Assembly (NCBI GenBank): GCA_003490025.1
Contig: DNJC01000145.1
Coordinates: 43,278-107,277 of the forward strand
DNA length: 64,000 bases
Reading direction: 5' to 3'
From: Geobacter sp.
Lineage (GTDB): Bacteria > Desulfobacterota > Desulfuromonadia > Geobacterales > Geobacteraceae
Every line of letters starts with the position of its first letter. The first letter of the stretch is position 1. The translations under genes and the position numbers were made by a program. The notes under the pieces are model-generated. The model had not been told where the DNA came from. It saw nothing but the letters and a program-made list of their open reading frames with translations, and searched no databases. Shown here piece by piece: positions 8,169 through 15,927 of this stretch.

Positions 8169-9363
8169 GACACCGCTGCGCGTACTGATGCTGGCCCCGA
8201 CCCCCTTCTTCGCCGACCGCGGCTGCCACGTGCGGATACTCGAAGAGGCGAGGGCCGCTCTGCGTTGCGGCGTCGAGCTGCGGCTGGTCACCTACCACAT
8301 CGGGCGCGACGTCCCCGGCATCCCGATCGAACGCATCGCCAGCATCCCGTGGTACAGAAAGCTCGAGGCGGGCCCCTCGTGGCACAAGCCCTATCTCGAT
8401 GTCCTCCTCTTTTTCAAGGCGCTCAAGGTCGCCCGGCAGTTCAAGCCCCACCTGATACATGCCCACCTGCACGAGGGCGCCTTTTTCGGCGCGTTTTTGA
8501 AGATGTTCATCCGCGTGCCGATGCTCTTCGACTGCCAGGGGAGCCTCACCGCCGAGATCACCGACCACGGCTTCGTGAAACAGGGCTCCCTGCAGCAGCG
8601 CTTCTTCGCGGCGCTGGAGGGGTGGATCAACCGCAGCTCCGACTACATCATCACCAGTTCCGGGCCGACCGTGGACCAGCTGGTGCGGGACGGTGTCCCT
8701 AAGGACCGGGTGCGAGTCCTCATGGACGGCGTCGATACCGACGTTTTCGCGCCCCAGGCAAAAGAGGCGATACGCGCGCGGCTCGGGCTGCCGAAGGACC
8801 GGCGCATCGTGGTCTTTCTCGGTGTCTTGAACAGCTACCAGGGAGTCGACCTGCTGCTGGAGGCGGCGGCCGACTTGAAGGGGCAGGGGGCGAAGCTTCA
8901 TTTCCTCGTCATGGGTTTCCCCGAGGCAGGCTATCGCGAGAAGGCGGAGGATCTGGGCCTTTCCGAGATGATGACCTTCACCGGAAGGGTGCCGTACGAC
9001 GAGGCCGCCCTGTACCTCAGTGCCGGGGATATTGCCGTCTCGCCCAAGATTTCGCTCACCGAGGCGAACGGCAAGCTCTTCAACTACATCGCCTGCGGGC
9101 TTCCCACAGTCGCGTTCGACACTCCCGTCAACCGGGAGATCCTTGGAGACGATGCCCTGTACGCCAAGTTCGGCGATGTGATAGAGCTGGTCGGAGCGAT
9201 AGGGCGACTCGCCGGTGACCGGGAGCTGAGGGAAGAGCTGGGGACGATGGGAAGAGAGCGGGCTGTCAGGGAGCACTCCTGGGAGGCGAGAGGGGAAGAG
9301 CTAACCGGGGTCTACCGTATGGTACTGAGAAAAGCGAAAACCATTGGCACGGAGAAGATCTGA
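8161..9363 (+). CDS. Family 4 glycosyltransferase, end encoded by inverted-repeat element
   Basis: 400-residue GT-B enzyme. The N-terminus VLMLAPTPFFADRGCHVRI is typical of a GT4 subgroup in EPS loci. The C-terminal half carries VVFLGVLNSYQGVDLLLEA and the donor-binding region SPKISLTEANGKLFNYIACGLPTVAFD with the conserved E-x7 acidic site. TTG start at 8161 overlaps the preceding gene by 8 bp. The final residues, about AKTIGTEKI, are read from the left arm of the inverted-repeat element that begins near 9337, so the natural C-terminus was probably replaced when the element arrived. Catalytic parts look intact. Substrate unknown. Confidence 0.87.
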   Translation: MAETPLRVLMLAPTPFFADRGCHVRILEEARAALRCGVELRLVTYHIGRDVPGIPIERIASIPWYRKLEAGPSWHKPYLDVLLFFKALKVARQFKPHLIHAHLHEGAFFGAFLKMFIRVPMLFDCQGSLTAEITDHGFVKQGSLQQRFFAALEGWINRSSDYIITSSGPTVDQLVRDGVPKDRVRVLMDGVDTDVFAPQAKEAIRARLGLPKDRRIVVFLGVLNSYQGVDLLLEAAADLKGQGAKLHFLVMGFPEAGYREKAEDLGLSEMMTFTGRVPYDEAALYLSAGDIAVSPKISLTEANGKLFNYIACGLPTVAFDTPVNREILGDDALYAKFGDVIELVGAIGRLAGDRELREELGTMGRERAVREHSWEARGEELTGVYRMVLRKAKTIGTEKI

Positions 9364-9936
9364 GAAAATCTGAGGACCCCGAACTTTTGGAGCACCGAGA
9401 GTTCAGAGAAAATCTTGGGAGAGGAATTGTTGACCTCGTTCTGAGGTAGTAAAATCTCGGGAGTCTTTTGACCCCGGGAGGTGCTGCCTTGATTTTCGAA
9501 ACTCTCACTGAAAAGATTATTGCGTGTGCCATCGAGGTGCATAAAGAGCTGGGTCCGGGGCTGCTGGAAAGCGTTTACGAATCCGCACTGGCGATAGAGC
9601 TGTTCCGGCAAGGCCTGCCGTTCCATCGGCAAAAACAGCTGCCGGTGACATATAAAGGTGAAAGCATCGGTGACTTCCGGATCGATCTCCTGGTGCAAGA
9701 GACGGTGGTGGTGGAACTGAAAAGCGCAGAACACAACGATCCCGTTTTCGAGGCGCAGCTGCTAAGCTACATGAAGTTGGGAGGCTACAACGTGGGCCTG
9801 CTTATAAACTTCAATTCAACGCTCCTTACCAAAGGCATCCGAAGATTGGTCACATAAAGCTTTGTCTCGCCTTCCCCTCGATTAAATTTTTGCCTTTCCC
9901 TCAGATTTTCTCAGACTTTCTCCGTGCCAATGGTTT
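9337..9936. mobile_element. Inverted-repeat element, copy 2, carrying a GxxExxY gene (about 600 bp)
   Basis: The left arm (9337-9376) reads AAAACCATTGGCACGGAG plus GATCTGAGAAAATCTGAG. The right arm (9900-9936) is the reverse complement, ending CTCCGTGCCAATGGTTT. Between them lies one gene on the plus strand. A second, shorter partial unit (gcaccgagagttcagagaaaa region, about 9392-9415) sits inside the left end. The other three copies in the window share the ends but lack the gene, which is the relation expected between a coding element and its deletion derivatives. It separates a glycosyltransferase from the winged-helix regulator. Confidence 0.8.
9489..9857 (+). CDS. GxxExxY protein (PD-(D/E)XK nuclease superfamily, PDDEXK_3)
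   Basis: 122 residues. The naming motif is present as GLLESVY, preceded by ACAIEVHKELGPG. The nuclease-fold residues look intact: an aspartate in DFRIDLLV and the ELK of VVVELKSAE form the D...ExK signature; a conserved glutamine follows in FEAQLLSYMKLGG, and the protein ends LLINFNSTLLTKGIRRLV. The biological role of the family is not established to my knowledge. TTG at 9489 has GGGAGG seven bases upstream; another in-frame TTG at 9468 is less well placed. It is the only gene within the inverted-repeat element. A weak promoter (TTGACC at 9430) may serve it. Confidence 0.85.
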   Translation: MIFETLTEKIIACAIEVHKELGPGLLESVYESALAIELFRQGLPFHRQKQLPVTYKGESIGDFRIDLLVQETVVVELKSAEHNDPVFEAQLLSYMKLGGYNVGLLINFNSTLLTKGIRRLVT

Positions 9937-9981
9937 GGTTTTTTATTGAAATGATTCCCCGTTTCAGCTATTGTTCAGGCC

Positions 9982-10593
9982 ATGAACGGTGATGATGAAA
10001 AGATTTTGGACACTTATCGCTCCTTCCTCCTTTTGTCGGAGATCTCGGGCGACGAGAAACTCTCGCAGCGCGAGCTCGCCAAACGCCTCGGCATAGCCCT
10101 CGGCCTGGTCAACTCCTACCTCAAAAACCTGGTAGCCAAGGGGTTCGTCCGCGTCAACAACTTCCCGAAGAACCGCTACGCCTATCTCCTCACCCCCAAG
10201 GGCTTCGCCGAGAAAAGCCGGCTCGCCTACCAGCACCTCAGCTACTTCTCCGGACTCTACACGGTGGCCCGGCAGGACTACCTGGAACTCTTCAAATCCA
10301 TGGCGGCCCATGGAGTCAAGGGGGTCGCCTTCTGCGGCGTCGACGAGGTGGCCGAGATCGCCTACCTCTCCTTGAAGGAAGCGGGAATCGAGCTGCTGGT
10401 GGCGATGGATCCTGAAGGGGCGGGGAGCAAGTTCTTCGACAAGCAGGTGGTGACCCCGGCCATAGCCATAGGGCTTCTTTCGGGCAACCACAGCATAGTG
10501 ATCACCTCACTGAAGCGCGGAGAAGCGCTGCGCGAGGAACTCCTGCGCATGGGAGTGGACCCCGCGCGGATCCACCAGGCGGTGAGGTGCTAG
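9982..10593 (+). CDS. Winged-helix transcriptional regulator of the polysaccharide locus (inferred)
   Basis: 203 residues. Residues about 10-75 form a winged helix-turn-helix: FLLLSEISGDEKLSQRELAK, then RLGIALGLVNSYLKNLVAKG as recognition helix and FVRVN...YLLTPKG as wing. The C-terminal half (GVKGVAFCGVDEVAEIAYLS, then SIVITSLKRGEALREELL) looks like a Rossmann-like effector or sugar-nucleotide sensing domain. Similar two-part regulators occur in EPS loci of this group. ATG at 9982 is the first codon; no strong ribosome-binding site precedes it. It lies directly after the inverted-repeat element. Target and ligand are unknown; regulation of the flanking glycan genes is inference. Confidence 0.75.
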   Translation: MNGDDEKILDTYRSFLLLSEISGDEKLSQRELAKRLGIALGLVNSYLKNLVAKGFVRVNNFPKNRYAYLLTPKGFAEKSRLAYQHLSYFSGLYTVARQDYLELFKSMAAHGVKGVAFCGVDEVAEIAYLSLKEAGIELLVAMDPEGAGSKFFDKQVVTPAIAIGLLSGNHSIVITSLKRGEALREELLRMGVDPARIHQAVRC

Positions 10594-10594
10594 C

Positions 10595-11050
10595 ATGTCG
10601 GATCATCCAGCTACGAAGACTTCCTCAGTGAAACGGCAAATTGCTGAGAAGGTGGAAGTGGTGAACACATTTCTTGCCTCTGAGAAGAGGGTGAAATTTG
10701 CTTATCTCTTCGGCTCTGTTGCAGCTGGCAATTCCGGGCCTCTGAGCGACATAGACATAGCCGTTTTTCTTGACCGCAGATTGGACTTCTTCACTTGCCG
10801 ATTGCAGCTCATGGAAGCGCTGGCTAGGGCTCTTAAATCTGAAAATTTTGATCTTGTCATTCTCAACAACGCTCCGATTGTGTTGGCACATCAGGTCATC
10901 AGCGATGGAATAGTGCTGAAGGACGACCGGCAGCGGCGGGTCATGTTCGAGAGCCGGGTGCTGCGCGAGTATCTCGATACCGCCCATCTTCGGGAGGTAC
11001 AGTTCAGTTATCTGCGCGAACAGATCAAGAGGGGGGATTTCTTTGGTTAA
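10595..11050 (+). CDS. MNT-type nucleotidyltransferase, module 1 (toxin partner lost)
   Basis: 151-residue minimal nucleotidyltransferase of the MntA antitoxin type. The GSX10DXD signature is visible as FGSVAAGNSGPLSDIDIAV near residues 39-57; a third acidic residue lies in NFDLVILNN. MntA proteins are known to inactivate HEPN ribonuclease toxins by adding AMP. Starts one base after the regulator gene. The expected HEPN partner is missing: only a 17-codon reading frame beginning like one follows (11043-11096). It differs clearly from the second MNT gene at 11464, though both belong to one family. Base composition looks more AT-rich than the flanking glycan genes. Confidence 0.8.
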   Translation: MSDHPATKTSSVKRQIAEKVEVVNTFLASEKRVKFAYLFGSVAAGNSGPLSDIDIAVFLDRRLDFFTCRLQLMEALARALKSENFDLVILNNAPIVLAHQVISDGIVLKDDRQRRVMFESRVLREYLDTAHLREVQFSYLREQIKRGDFFG

Positions 11051-11096
11051 GAGAGATGTAGTTGCAGCGCGGCTTGAAAAGCTGCGCGAATCATAG
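11043..11096 (+). pseudogene. Probable remnant of a HEPN (DUF86) toxin gene
   Basis: A TTG codon at 11043, placed after a G-rich ribosome-binding site and overlapping the MNT gene end, opens a frame MVKRDVVAARLEKLRES that stops at 11094-11096. From memory, many DUF86/HEPN proteins start with MV-D/R-x-x-V-x-x-RL-x-x-L. The position exactly where an MNT gene's partner belongs supports a truncated hepT. Only 17 codons remain, so homology cannot be proved by eye. Confidence 0.45.
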
Positions 11097-11118
11097 ATCC
11101 CCTTGAAGGAGGTCGTTT

Positions 11119-11451
11119 GTGAAAAAAGATCATCTTGAAATCATTCTTGAGGACATCAGCAGCAAGTTCAATCTGGTTCTTGAAGGACATGAAGCCCTGC
11201 GGAGCGAGATTAGGGAAGCCCGTAATGAGCTGAACGAAAAGATCGATCACAACAGTTTTATGATAGGCGTTCTCAATGACAAGATCAATTCTGTTGATGA
11301 CAGGCTAAGTAAGAAGATTGATGCTGTTGATGAAAGGCTAGGTAAAAAGATCGATGCATTAGCCGCTGATTTGTCTGCCCACAGAGCTGATACAGAGGCA
11401 CACCATGGAATGTATCGGGTGAAAGAAGTTGATGAGGAATTCGACAAATGA
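11119..11451 (+). CDS. Small coiled-coil protein next to MNT/HEPN genes
   Basis: 110 residues, almost entirely predicted helix with heptad-like repeats: NELNEKIDHNSFMIGVLNDK, then INSVDDRLSKKIDAVDERLG and KKIDALAADL. It ends AHRADTEAHHGMYRVKEVDEEFDK. No signal peptide, membrane segment or catalytic motif is visible. GTG at 11119 follows AAGGAGG at ideal distance. It lies between two MNT nucleotidyltransferase genes, and a decayed second copy sits after the HEPN gene at 12311-12396. Repeated pairing with MNT/HEPN modules suggests a linked role, but function is unknown. Confidence 0.7.
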   Translation: MKKDHLEIILEDISSKFNLVLEGHEALRSEIREARNELNEKIDHNSFMIGVLNDKINSVDDRLSKKIDAVDERLGKKIDALAADLSAHRADTEAHHGMYRVKEVDEEFDK

Positions 11452-11463
11452 GGCGGAACTAGC

Positions 11464-11889
11464 ATGACAGAGCAGACGCCGATTGCGCAAACTCAGCTTG
11501 CTGCGGCGATGAAAGAAGCTCTTGCCCCGGTATTCCGGAAGATGCAGGGGCGTATCTCGGTGGTGTACCTATTCGGATCAAGCGCAAACGGTGACGCGGG
11601 GCCCAACAGCGACATCGACCTGGCAGTGCTGCTTCCAAAGAGCGAGCCGGTTGCCGACTTTGACTTTCGCCTCGAATTCTATGCCGATTGCAGCCGGGCA
11701 TTGAAGAGAAACGATATAGATGTAGTCATCCTGAACGGAACGAGGAATCTGTTCCTGCTGGAAAGCGTGGTGAGCAGGGGGATCGTCCTGTTCGATGACG
11801 ATAGAGAGCTGAGGGAAGAATACGAAGTACAGGTGATGCACGACTTCATCGATTTCCGGGATCAAAGACTAAGGGTTATGGGCATCTGA
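11464..11889 (+). CDS. MNT-type nucleotidyltransferase antitoxin, module 2 (MntA-like)
   Basis: 141 residues. The catalytic signature FGSSANGDAGPNSDIDLAV (residues 38-56) is intact: GS, the spacer and DxD; the third acidic residue is in NDIDVVILNG. In the characterised MntA/HepT pair the antitoxin transfers AMP units to the tyrosine of the toxin's RX4HXY motif. The stop codon overlaps the ATG of the HEPN gene (11889), the tight coupling typical of these pairs. Starts 12 bp after the coiled-coil gene. AT-richer than the glycosyltransferases on either side, which suggests acquisition. Confidence 0.85.
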   Translation: MTEQTPIAQTQLAAAMKEALAPVFRKMQGRISVVYLFGSSANGDAGPNSDIDLAVLLPKSEPVADFDFRLEFYADCSRALKRNDIDVVILNGTRNLFLLESVVSRGIVLFDDDRELREEYEVQVMHDFIDFRDQRLRVMGI

Positions 11890-12302
11890 TGGAACGTATC
11901 AGACACAAGATCGGCAGGATCGAAGAGCACATTGCGCTGATCCGATCCATAAAGGATGAGTGCACCGAGCGCTTCGTCACCGACCCCATCTATCGCGGCG
12001 CACTGCTCCATTACCTCTATCTGCTCGCGGACTGCTGCATTGTTCTGGCGGAGTTGGTGATCAAGCACAAAGGGCTGCGGCATTGCCAGTCCTATGCAGA
12101 GGCATTCGACATCCTGGGTGAAGGCAAGATCCTGGAACAGGGATTCGCCTATCGGTTCGCCCGCATTGCCGGCTTTCGAAACTTCCTGGCCCACGATTAT
12201 GAAAAAGTGGACGCCGCCATAATCTGTGGACAGATATTGGGGCAGCTTGAAGATGTGGATTTGTTTGTCGACCAGATACGCGCAGCATTGAGACAGGCAT
12301 AA
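11889..12302 (+). CDS. HEPN-domain ribonuclease toxin (HepT-like, DUF86)
   Basis: 137 residues, all helical. The HEPN active site RX4HXY is present and intact as RNFLAHDY near residues 98-105, so the protein is a potential RNase. Preceding helices include LLHYLYLLADCCIVLAELVI and GFAYRFARIAGFRN. Start ATG overlaps by one base the stop of its MNT partner. Such pairs act as toxin-antitoxin or phage-defence modules. Followed at once by the remnant of a coiled-coil gene and then by the flippase. Chromosomal location within a glycan locus is unusual but seen for such mobile modules. Confidence 0.85.
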   Translation: MERIRHKIGRIEEHIALIRSIKDECTERFVTDPIYRGALLHYLYLLADCCIVLAELVIKHKGLRHCQSYAEAFDILGEGKILEQGFAYRFARIAGFRNFLAHDYEKVDAAIICGQILGQLEDVDLFVDQIRAALRQA

Positions 12303-12310
12303 TGACTTCT

Positions 12311-12396
12311 CGCCACATAGGCAGCAAAACCTGGTTCTTGAAGGGCAAGAAGCATTGATCGGGTGAAGGAAGCAGATGAAGAGTTCGGAGGAGATG
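12311..12396 (+). pseudogene. Decayed copy of the coiled-coil gene (internal deletion)
   Basis: Stretches of this region match the gene at 11119 at DNA level. GCAAAA-CCTGGTTCTTGAAGG corresponds to the segment encoding SKFNLVLEG, and ATCGGGTGAAGGAAGCAG through AGAGTTCGG corresponds to its 3' end encoding YRVKEVDEEF. The middle, about 190 bp of coiled coil, is deleted and the frame is shifted. The remnant lies in the same place relative to the HEPN gene as expected for a third gene of the module. It overlaps the predicted start of the flippase. Confidence 0.7.
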
Positions 12397-13929
12397 CCGA
12401 TTAGTATGACTGCAGGCAAAGGAAAAGTCGAACTCATTGCTGATCGCTTTATGCCTAGGTTGCTGAGGCCATTTTGGGAGCGGGTGCAGGCGTCCAGTGT
12501 CGGCTACAGGCTGGCTCATGGTGCCTTCTGGTCTTTTGCCGGGACGCTCGTCTCCCGAGTTTTGACTTTGTTGTCCTCGATCGTCGTTGCACGCATGTTG
12601 GGCAAGGATGCCTTCGGGGAATTGGGTATCGTCCAGAGTACAATAGCGATGTTCCAGGCATTCGCTGGATTCGGACTGGGGCTTACTGCTACCAAGCATG
12701 TTGCCGAGTTCAAAATCGCTGATCCGGAACGAGCGGGACGGGTACTGGCCCTGTCGTCGGCCGTTGCCATTGTCACTGGCATCACTGCAACTTTGTGTAT
12801 GTATATATTTTCTCCTTGGCTGGCAACAAAAACCCTTGCTTCCCCAGGATTGGCAAACCTCCTGCGGCTTTCTTCAACCATGCTCTTCTTAGGTGCGTTG
12901 AATGGCGCCCAGACCGGAGCACTAGCCGGTTTCGAGGCTTTTAAGCACATGTCGAAGGTCAATCTGCTGTCAGGGATTGCGACTTTCCTGTTCATGGTAG
13001 TAGGGGTGGTGGTCTGGGGGCTGACAGGGACTGTCTGCGGGCTGATTCTCTCAATGGTGGCGAATTGTCTTTTAAATTATCGAGCTTTGATCCATGAGGC
13101 CAAGAAATTTGGCGTACCGATGCATTATTCCGGATGCCTCTGTGAGTGGCGGGGATTGTGGAAGTTCAGCTTGCTGGCGACGATGAGCGGCTTGGTAGTT
13201 ACACCGATTACTTGGGCATCTAATGCAATCGTGGTGAATCAGCCGGGCGGGTATGGTGAACTCGGTGTTTATAACGCTGTCTTGAAACTTAAGCAGGTGC
13301 CGGAAACGCTTCTGGCTACCGTGATGAATCCCATTCTGCCTATGTTGAGCGAACAATTTGCCAACAAGGATACCGCTGGTTACGGCAAAACCTTATCAGT
13401 AGCATATGTAATGTCGTGTCTGATAATGGTGCCGACATCGATTTTTGCGATGTACTTCCCTAACTTGATGCTGCTACCATATGGATCGTCGTATGCCGGC
13501 TACGGACTGCTCGTGCAGTGGCTGTTTCTGCACGGCATCATGGTCGGACTTTTCAGCCCGCTTTCGAGCGTGCTGGCAAGCACCAACACGATGTGGATCG
13601 GTTTCGTTTACAACTTCGCTTACAGCGCGTTCTTCATTTCCTTTGCTCTTCTCTTCGTCCCCAAATTCCTCGGTGCTGGACTCGCGATGTCCTTGTGCTT
13701 TGCTTCATTGATACCGTCTGTCCTTTGTGTGGCTTATATTTATTACAACCACAAGAGCTTCATGGGGAACTTTAGTTTGATAAAGTACTCAACTATCTTC
13801 ATTTCATTTGGCCTGGTTTCAATATATTTTCGCGAAATACTGGCAAACCAAAGTGCTCATATTGTAGGATTAATTTTGACCGTTGCATCATTTCTGCTCT
13901 TAGGCAGACGCCTTTTAAAGTCAGGCTGA
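12376..13929 (+). CDS. Wzx-like polysaccharide flippase (MOP superfamily)
   Basis: 517 residues with about twelve to fourteen hydrophobic helices and short loops, beginning GYRLAHGAFWSFAGTLVSRV and containing MLGKDAFGELGIVQSTIAMF, a layout typical of Wzx exporters that flip undecaprenyl-linked oligosaccharides to the periplasm. No long soluble domain. The ATG at 12376 has GAAGGA five bases upstream but lies in the decayed coiled-coil copy; ATG 12406, with GGAGG further away, would give a tidier N-terminus. More AT-rich than the flanking glycosyltransferases, as flippase genes often are. Transferases upstream and downstream supply its lipid-linked substrate (inference). Confidence 0.85.
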   Translation: MKSSEEMPISMTAGKGKVELIADRFMPRLLRPFWERVQASSVGYRLAHGAFWSFAGTLVSRVLTLLSSIVVARMLGKDAFGELGIVQSTIAMFQAFAGFGLGLTATKHVAEFKIADPERAGRVLALSSAVAIVTGITATLCMYIFSPWLATKTLASPGLANLLRLSSTMLFLGALNGAQTGALAGFEAFKHMSKVNLLSGIATFLFMVVGVVVWGLTGTVCGLILSMVANCLLNYRALIHEAKKFGVPMHYSGCLCEWRGLWKFSLLATMSGLVVTPITWASNAIVVNQPGGYGELGVYNAVLKLKQVPETLLATVMNPILPMLSEQFANKDTAGYGKTLSVAYVMSCLIMVPTSIFAMYFPNLMLLPYGSSYAGYGLLVQWLFLHGIMVGLFSPLSSVLASTNTMWIGFVYNFAYSAFFISFALLFVPKFLGAGLAMSLCFASLIPSVLCVAYIYYNHKSFMGNFSLIKYSTIFISFGLVSIYFREILANQSAHIVGLILTVASFLLLGRRLLKSG

Positions 13930-13979
13930 TTCAGAAAGAGAGCACATCATCCTTTTCAGTAATTCTCAACGGAGACGTG

Positions 13980-14762
13980 ATGAAGTTAACAGAATTATTG
14001 TACGAACCGATTCTTGCTTTAAAGAATCTCCAACACTATGACTACGCATCTCCGAATCTTGCTTCGCTGTCGCCGGGGATTGTCGACAGTTTTCCTTTCG
14101 TTGAGCGTGTCGTCTCCTTCAACAAGTGGGTTCCCCATACAGCGCGCCAGGACCGCAGGTACCCGAAAACGGGGCTGCTGACCTGGGACGAAGCCACGCT
14201 CATGTACAACTACGGGTTGCGTCTTGCAGGTAAGAACATGCTGGAGATAGGTTGTTGGGTCGGATGGTCCACCGTTGTACTCGGGATGGCCGGTGTTGAT
14301 CTCACCGTCATTGATCCCGTCCTTGGCGGCATGCCTCAAGGTGATGCCTGCCGGAAAGCTGTTGCTGATGCCGGGGTAAATGACTCTGTGAAACTGCTGC
14401 CCGGGTATTCCCCGGGAGCTGTTACCGAGTTGGGAGCCCAGGGCGGGCGGTGGTCGGGGTTTTTCATCGATGGCAATCATGAGGGCGACGCGCCGTTGCT
14501 TGATGCTCAGGAATGCCTGAAGCTGGCAGAAGATAACTGCATCATGCTCTTTCACGACGCCATTCAACCGAACATCTGCGAGGCTATGAAGTGGGTTGGT
14601 GAGCAGGGGTGGAACTGCGGCATTCACTATACCTCGCAGTTCATCGGTGTCGCGTGGCGAGGTGACATGAAACCAATTTCCCATATCCCTGATGAGCGGA
14701 TTGAATGGGAGAAGCTAGTGACACGCCATTGGCCTTACTGCAAGGAATTTGTCAGGCTGTAG
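13980..14762 (+). CDS. Class I SAM-dependent methyltransferase
   Basis: 260 residues. The SAM-binding glycine-rich motif I is LEIGCWVGWST (about residues 88-98), followed by VDLTVIDPV as motif II. FFIDGNHEGDAPLLDAQECL, then NCIMLFHDA, resemble the Methyltransf_24 family, which often modifies sugars or glycan-linked acyl groups. No membrane segment. ATG at 13980 follows CGGAG by 5 bases; a GTG one codon upstream is less likely. Lies between the flippase and a GT4 gene, so a role in decorating the surface glycan is plausible. Substrate unknown. Confidence 0.8.
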   Translation: MKLTELLYEPILALKNLQHYDYASPNLASLSPGIVDSFPFVERVVSFNKWVPHTARQDRRYPKTGLLTWDEATLMYNYGLRLAGKNMLEIGCWVGWSTVVLGMAGVDLTVIDPVLGGMPQGDACRKAVADAGVNDSVKLLPGYSPGAVTELGAQGGRWSGFFIDGNHEGDAPLLDAQECLKLAEDNCIMLFHDAIQPNICEAMKWVGEQGWNCGIHYTSQFIGVAWRGDMKPISHIPDERIEWEKLVTRHWPYCKEFVRL

Positions 14763-14826
14763 GCGGCCTTTGCTTTGTGACCTTCTCACGTAACACCAAT
14801 CCAAACCTTATGGACCTCCTCTGCAT

Positions 14827-15927
14827 ATGAAAGTGGGATTTGTAGTGTCAGACCTGGGCCTTGGCGGCACACAGGCTTTTGTGGAACTAGCTGCAGTCAA
14901 TCTCTCGCAACTGGGGCACGCTGTTACCGTCTTTGTGGAACATGGGCCTTTTGATCGCTCGGAACGACTCGACACCGCGGGAGTCGAAGTGGTGGCCTTT
15001 GCCCGTGTCCCTGCCATTGCCGACTACGCGAAAGAGATCCGTCAACGAGGCATTGAGCTGGTCCACCTTAATGTGTGGGAGCGCCTGGACGTTTTGCGCG
15101 GAATCAGTGCTCTCGCCGGGGTGCCGGTTGCACTCTCCTATCACCATGTGCCGAAGGTGCGGCCTTGGTGTCACCGGTTGCGCTCTCCACGGCTGGTGAT
15201 CTCCTCCGTCCTTGACATTGTCAGGGAATCGAAGGGCATAGATGCGCATATCGGTTGTTGTGAGGCTGCTGCAGTTCAATTGCGGAGGTTGTTCCAGCCT
15301 TTTTTCCAAGACCGTATCTACGCTCTCAGGAACGCGATCCCTCTGCCGCAGCCAAACGACGCGTCCGTGCTTGGAGGCACAGCTTCGTTCCTGCAGGTCG
15401 GGGCACTCACCGAGCGGAAGAACCCCTTTGCGGCGTTACGCGCGTTTTCCGCAGTAGTTGAAAACTTTCCGTGCGCTACGTTGACCTTCATAGGCGACGG
15501 GCCGGAGCGGTCGCGGTTGGAGTCGTTCGCCCGGCAGCATCAAGTCACCGGAGTTGTCTTTGCCGGAGAGGTCGGCAATCCCTCTCCCTTTTACGAGGCG
15601 GCCAATGTAATGGTGCTGCCGAGCAGTTGCGAAGGCCTTCCGTATACCCTGATCGAGGCTGCCGGGCGGGGAATGGCGGCTATCGCGACCAGTGTCGACG
15701 GGATCCCTGAAATAGTGCGCGACCAGGAGAACGGCATCCTGGTACCGCCGGGTGACGATGCGGCCCTCGAAAAAGCCATGCGCTTATTGGCAGCAGACGG
15801 CGATTTGCGAGTCTCCCTAGGGACGAAAGGGCGTCAGTTGGTGGAACAGGAATTCGAAATAGGGCGTTTCACGGCTTCATTGGTGGGAATCTACCGAAGC
15901 ATATTGCAATGCGGGCGGCAGGCGTGA
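14827..15927 (+). CDS. Family 4 glycosyltransferase
   Basis: 366 residues, GT-B fold. N-terminal FVVSDLGLGGTQAFVELA is the acceptor-side glycine-rich loop. In the C-terminal domain VGALTERKNPFAALRAF opens the donor half, and LPSSCEGLPYTLIEAAGRGM holds the E-x7-E motif that binds the nucleotide sugar; VRDQENGILVPPGDDAALEK follows as in retaining GT4 enzymes. Cytoplasmic or membrane-associated. The stop codon overlaps the next transferase start. GC content looks intermediate between the AT-rich flippase and the GC-rich later genes. Linkage formed is unknown. Confidence 0.9.
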   Translation: MKVGFVVSDLGLGGTQAFVELAAVNLSQLGHAVTVFVEHGPFDRSERLDTAGVEVVAFARVPAIADYAKEIRQRGIELVHLNVWERLDVLRGISALAGVPVALSYHHVPKVRPWCHRLRSPRLVISSVLDIVRESKGIDAHIGCCEAAAVQLRRLFQPFFQDRIYALRNAIPLPQPNDASVLGGTASFLQVGALTERKNPFAALRAFSAVVENFPCATLTFIGDGPERSRLESFARQHQVTGVVFAGEVGNPSPFYEAANVMVLPSSCEGLPYTLIEAAGRGMAAIATSVDGIPEIVRDQENGILVPPGDDAALEKAMRLLAADGDLRVSLGTKGRQLVEQEFEIGRFTASLVGIYRSILQCGRQA

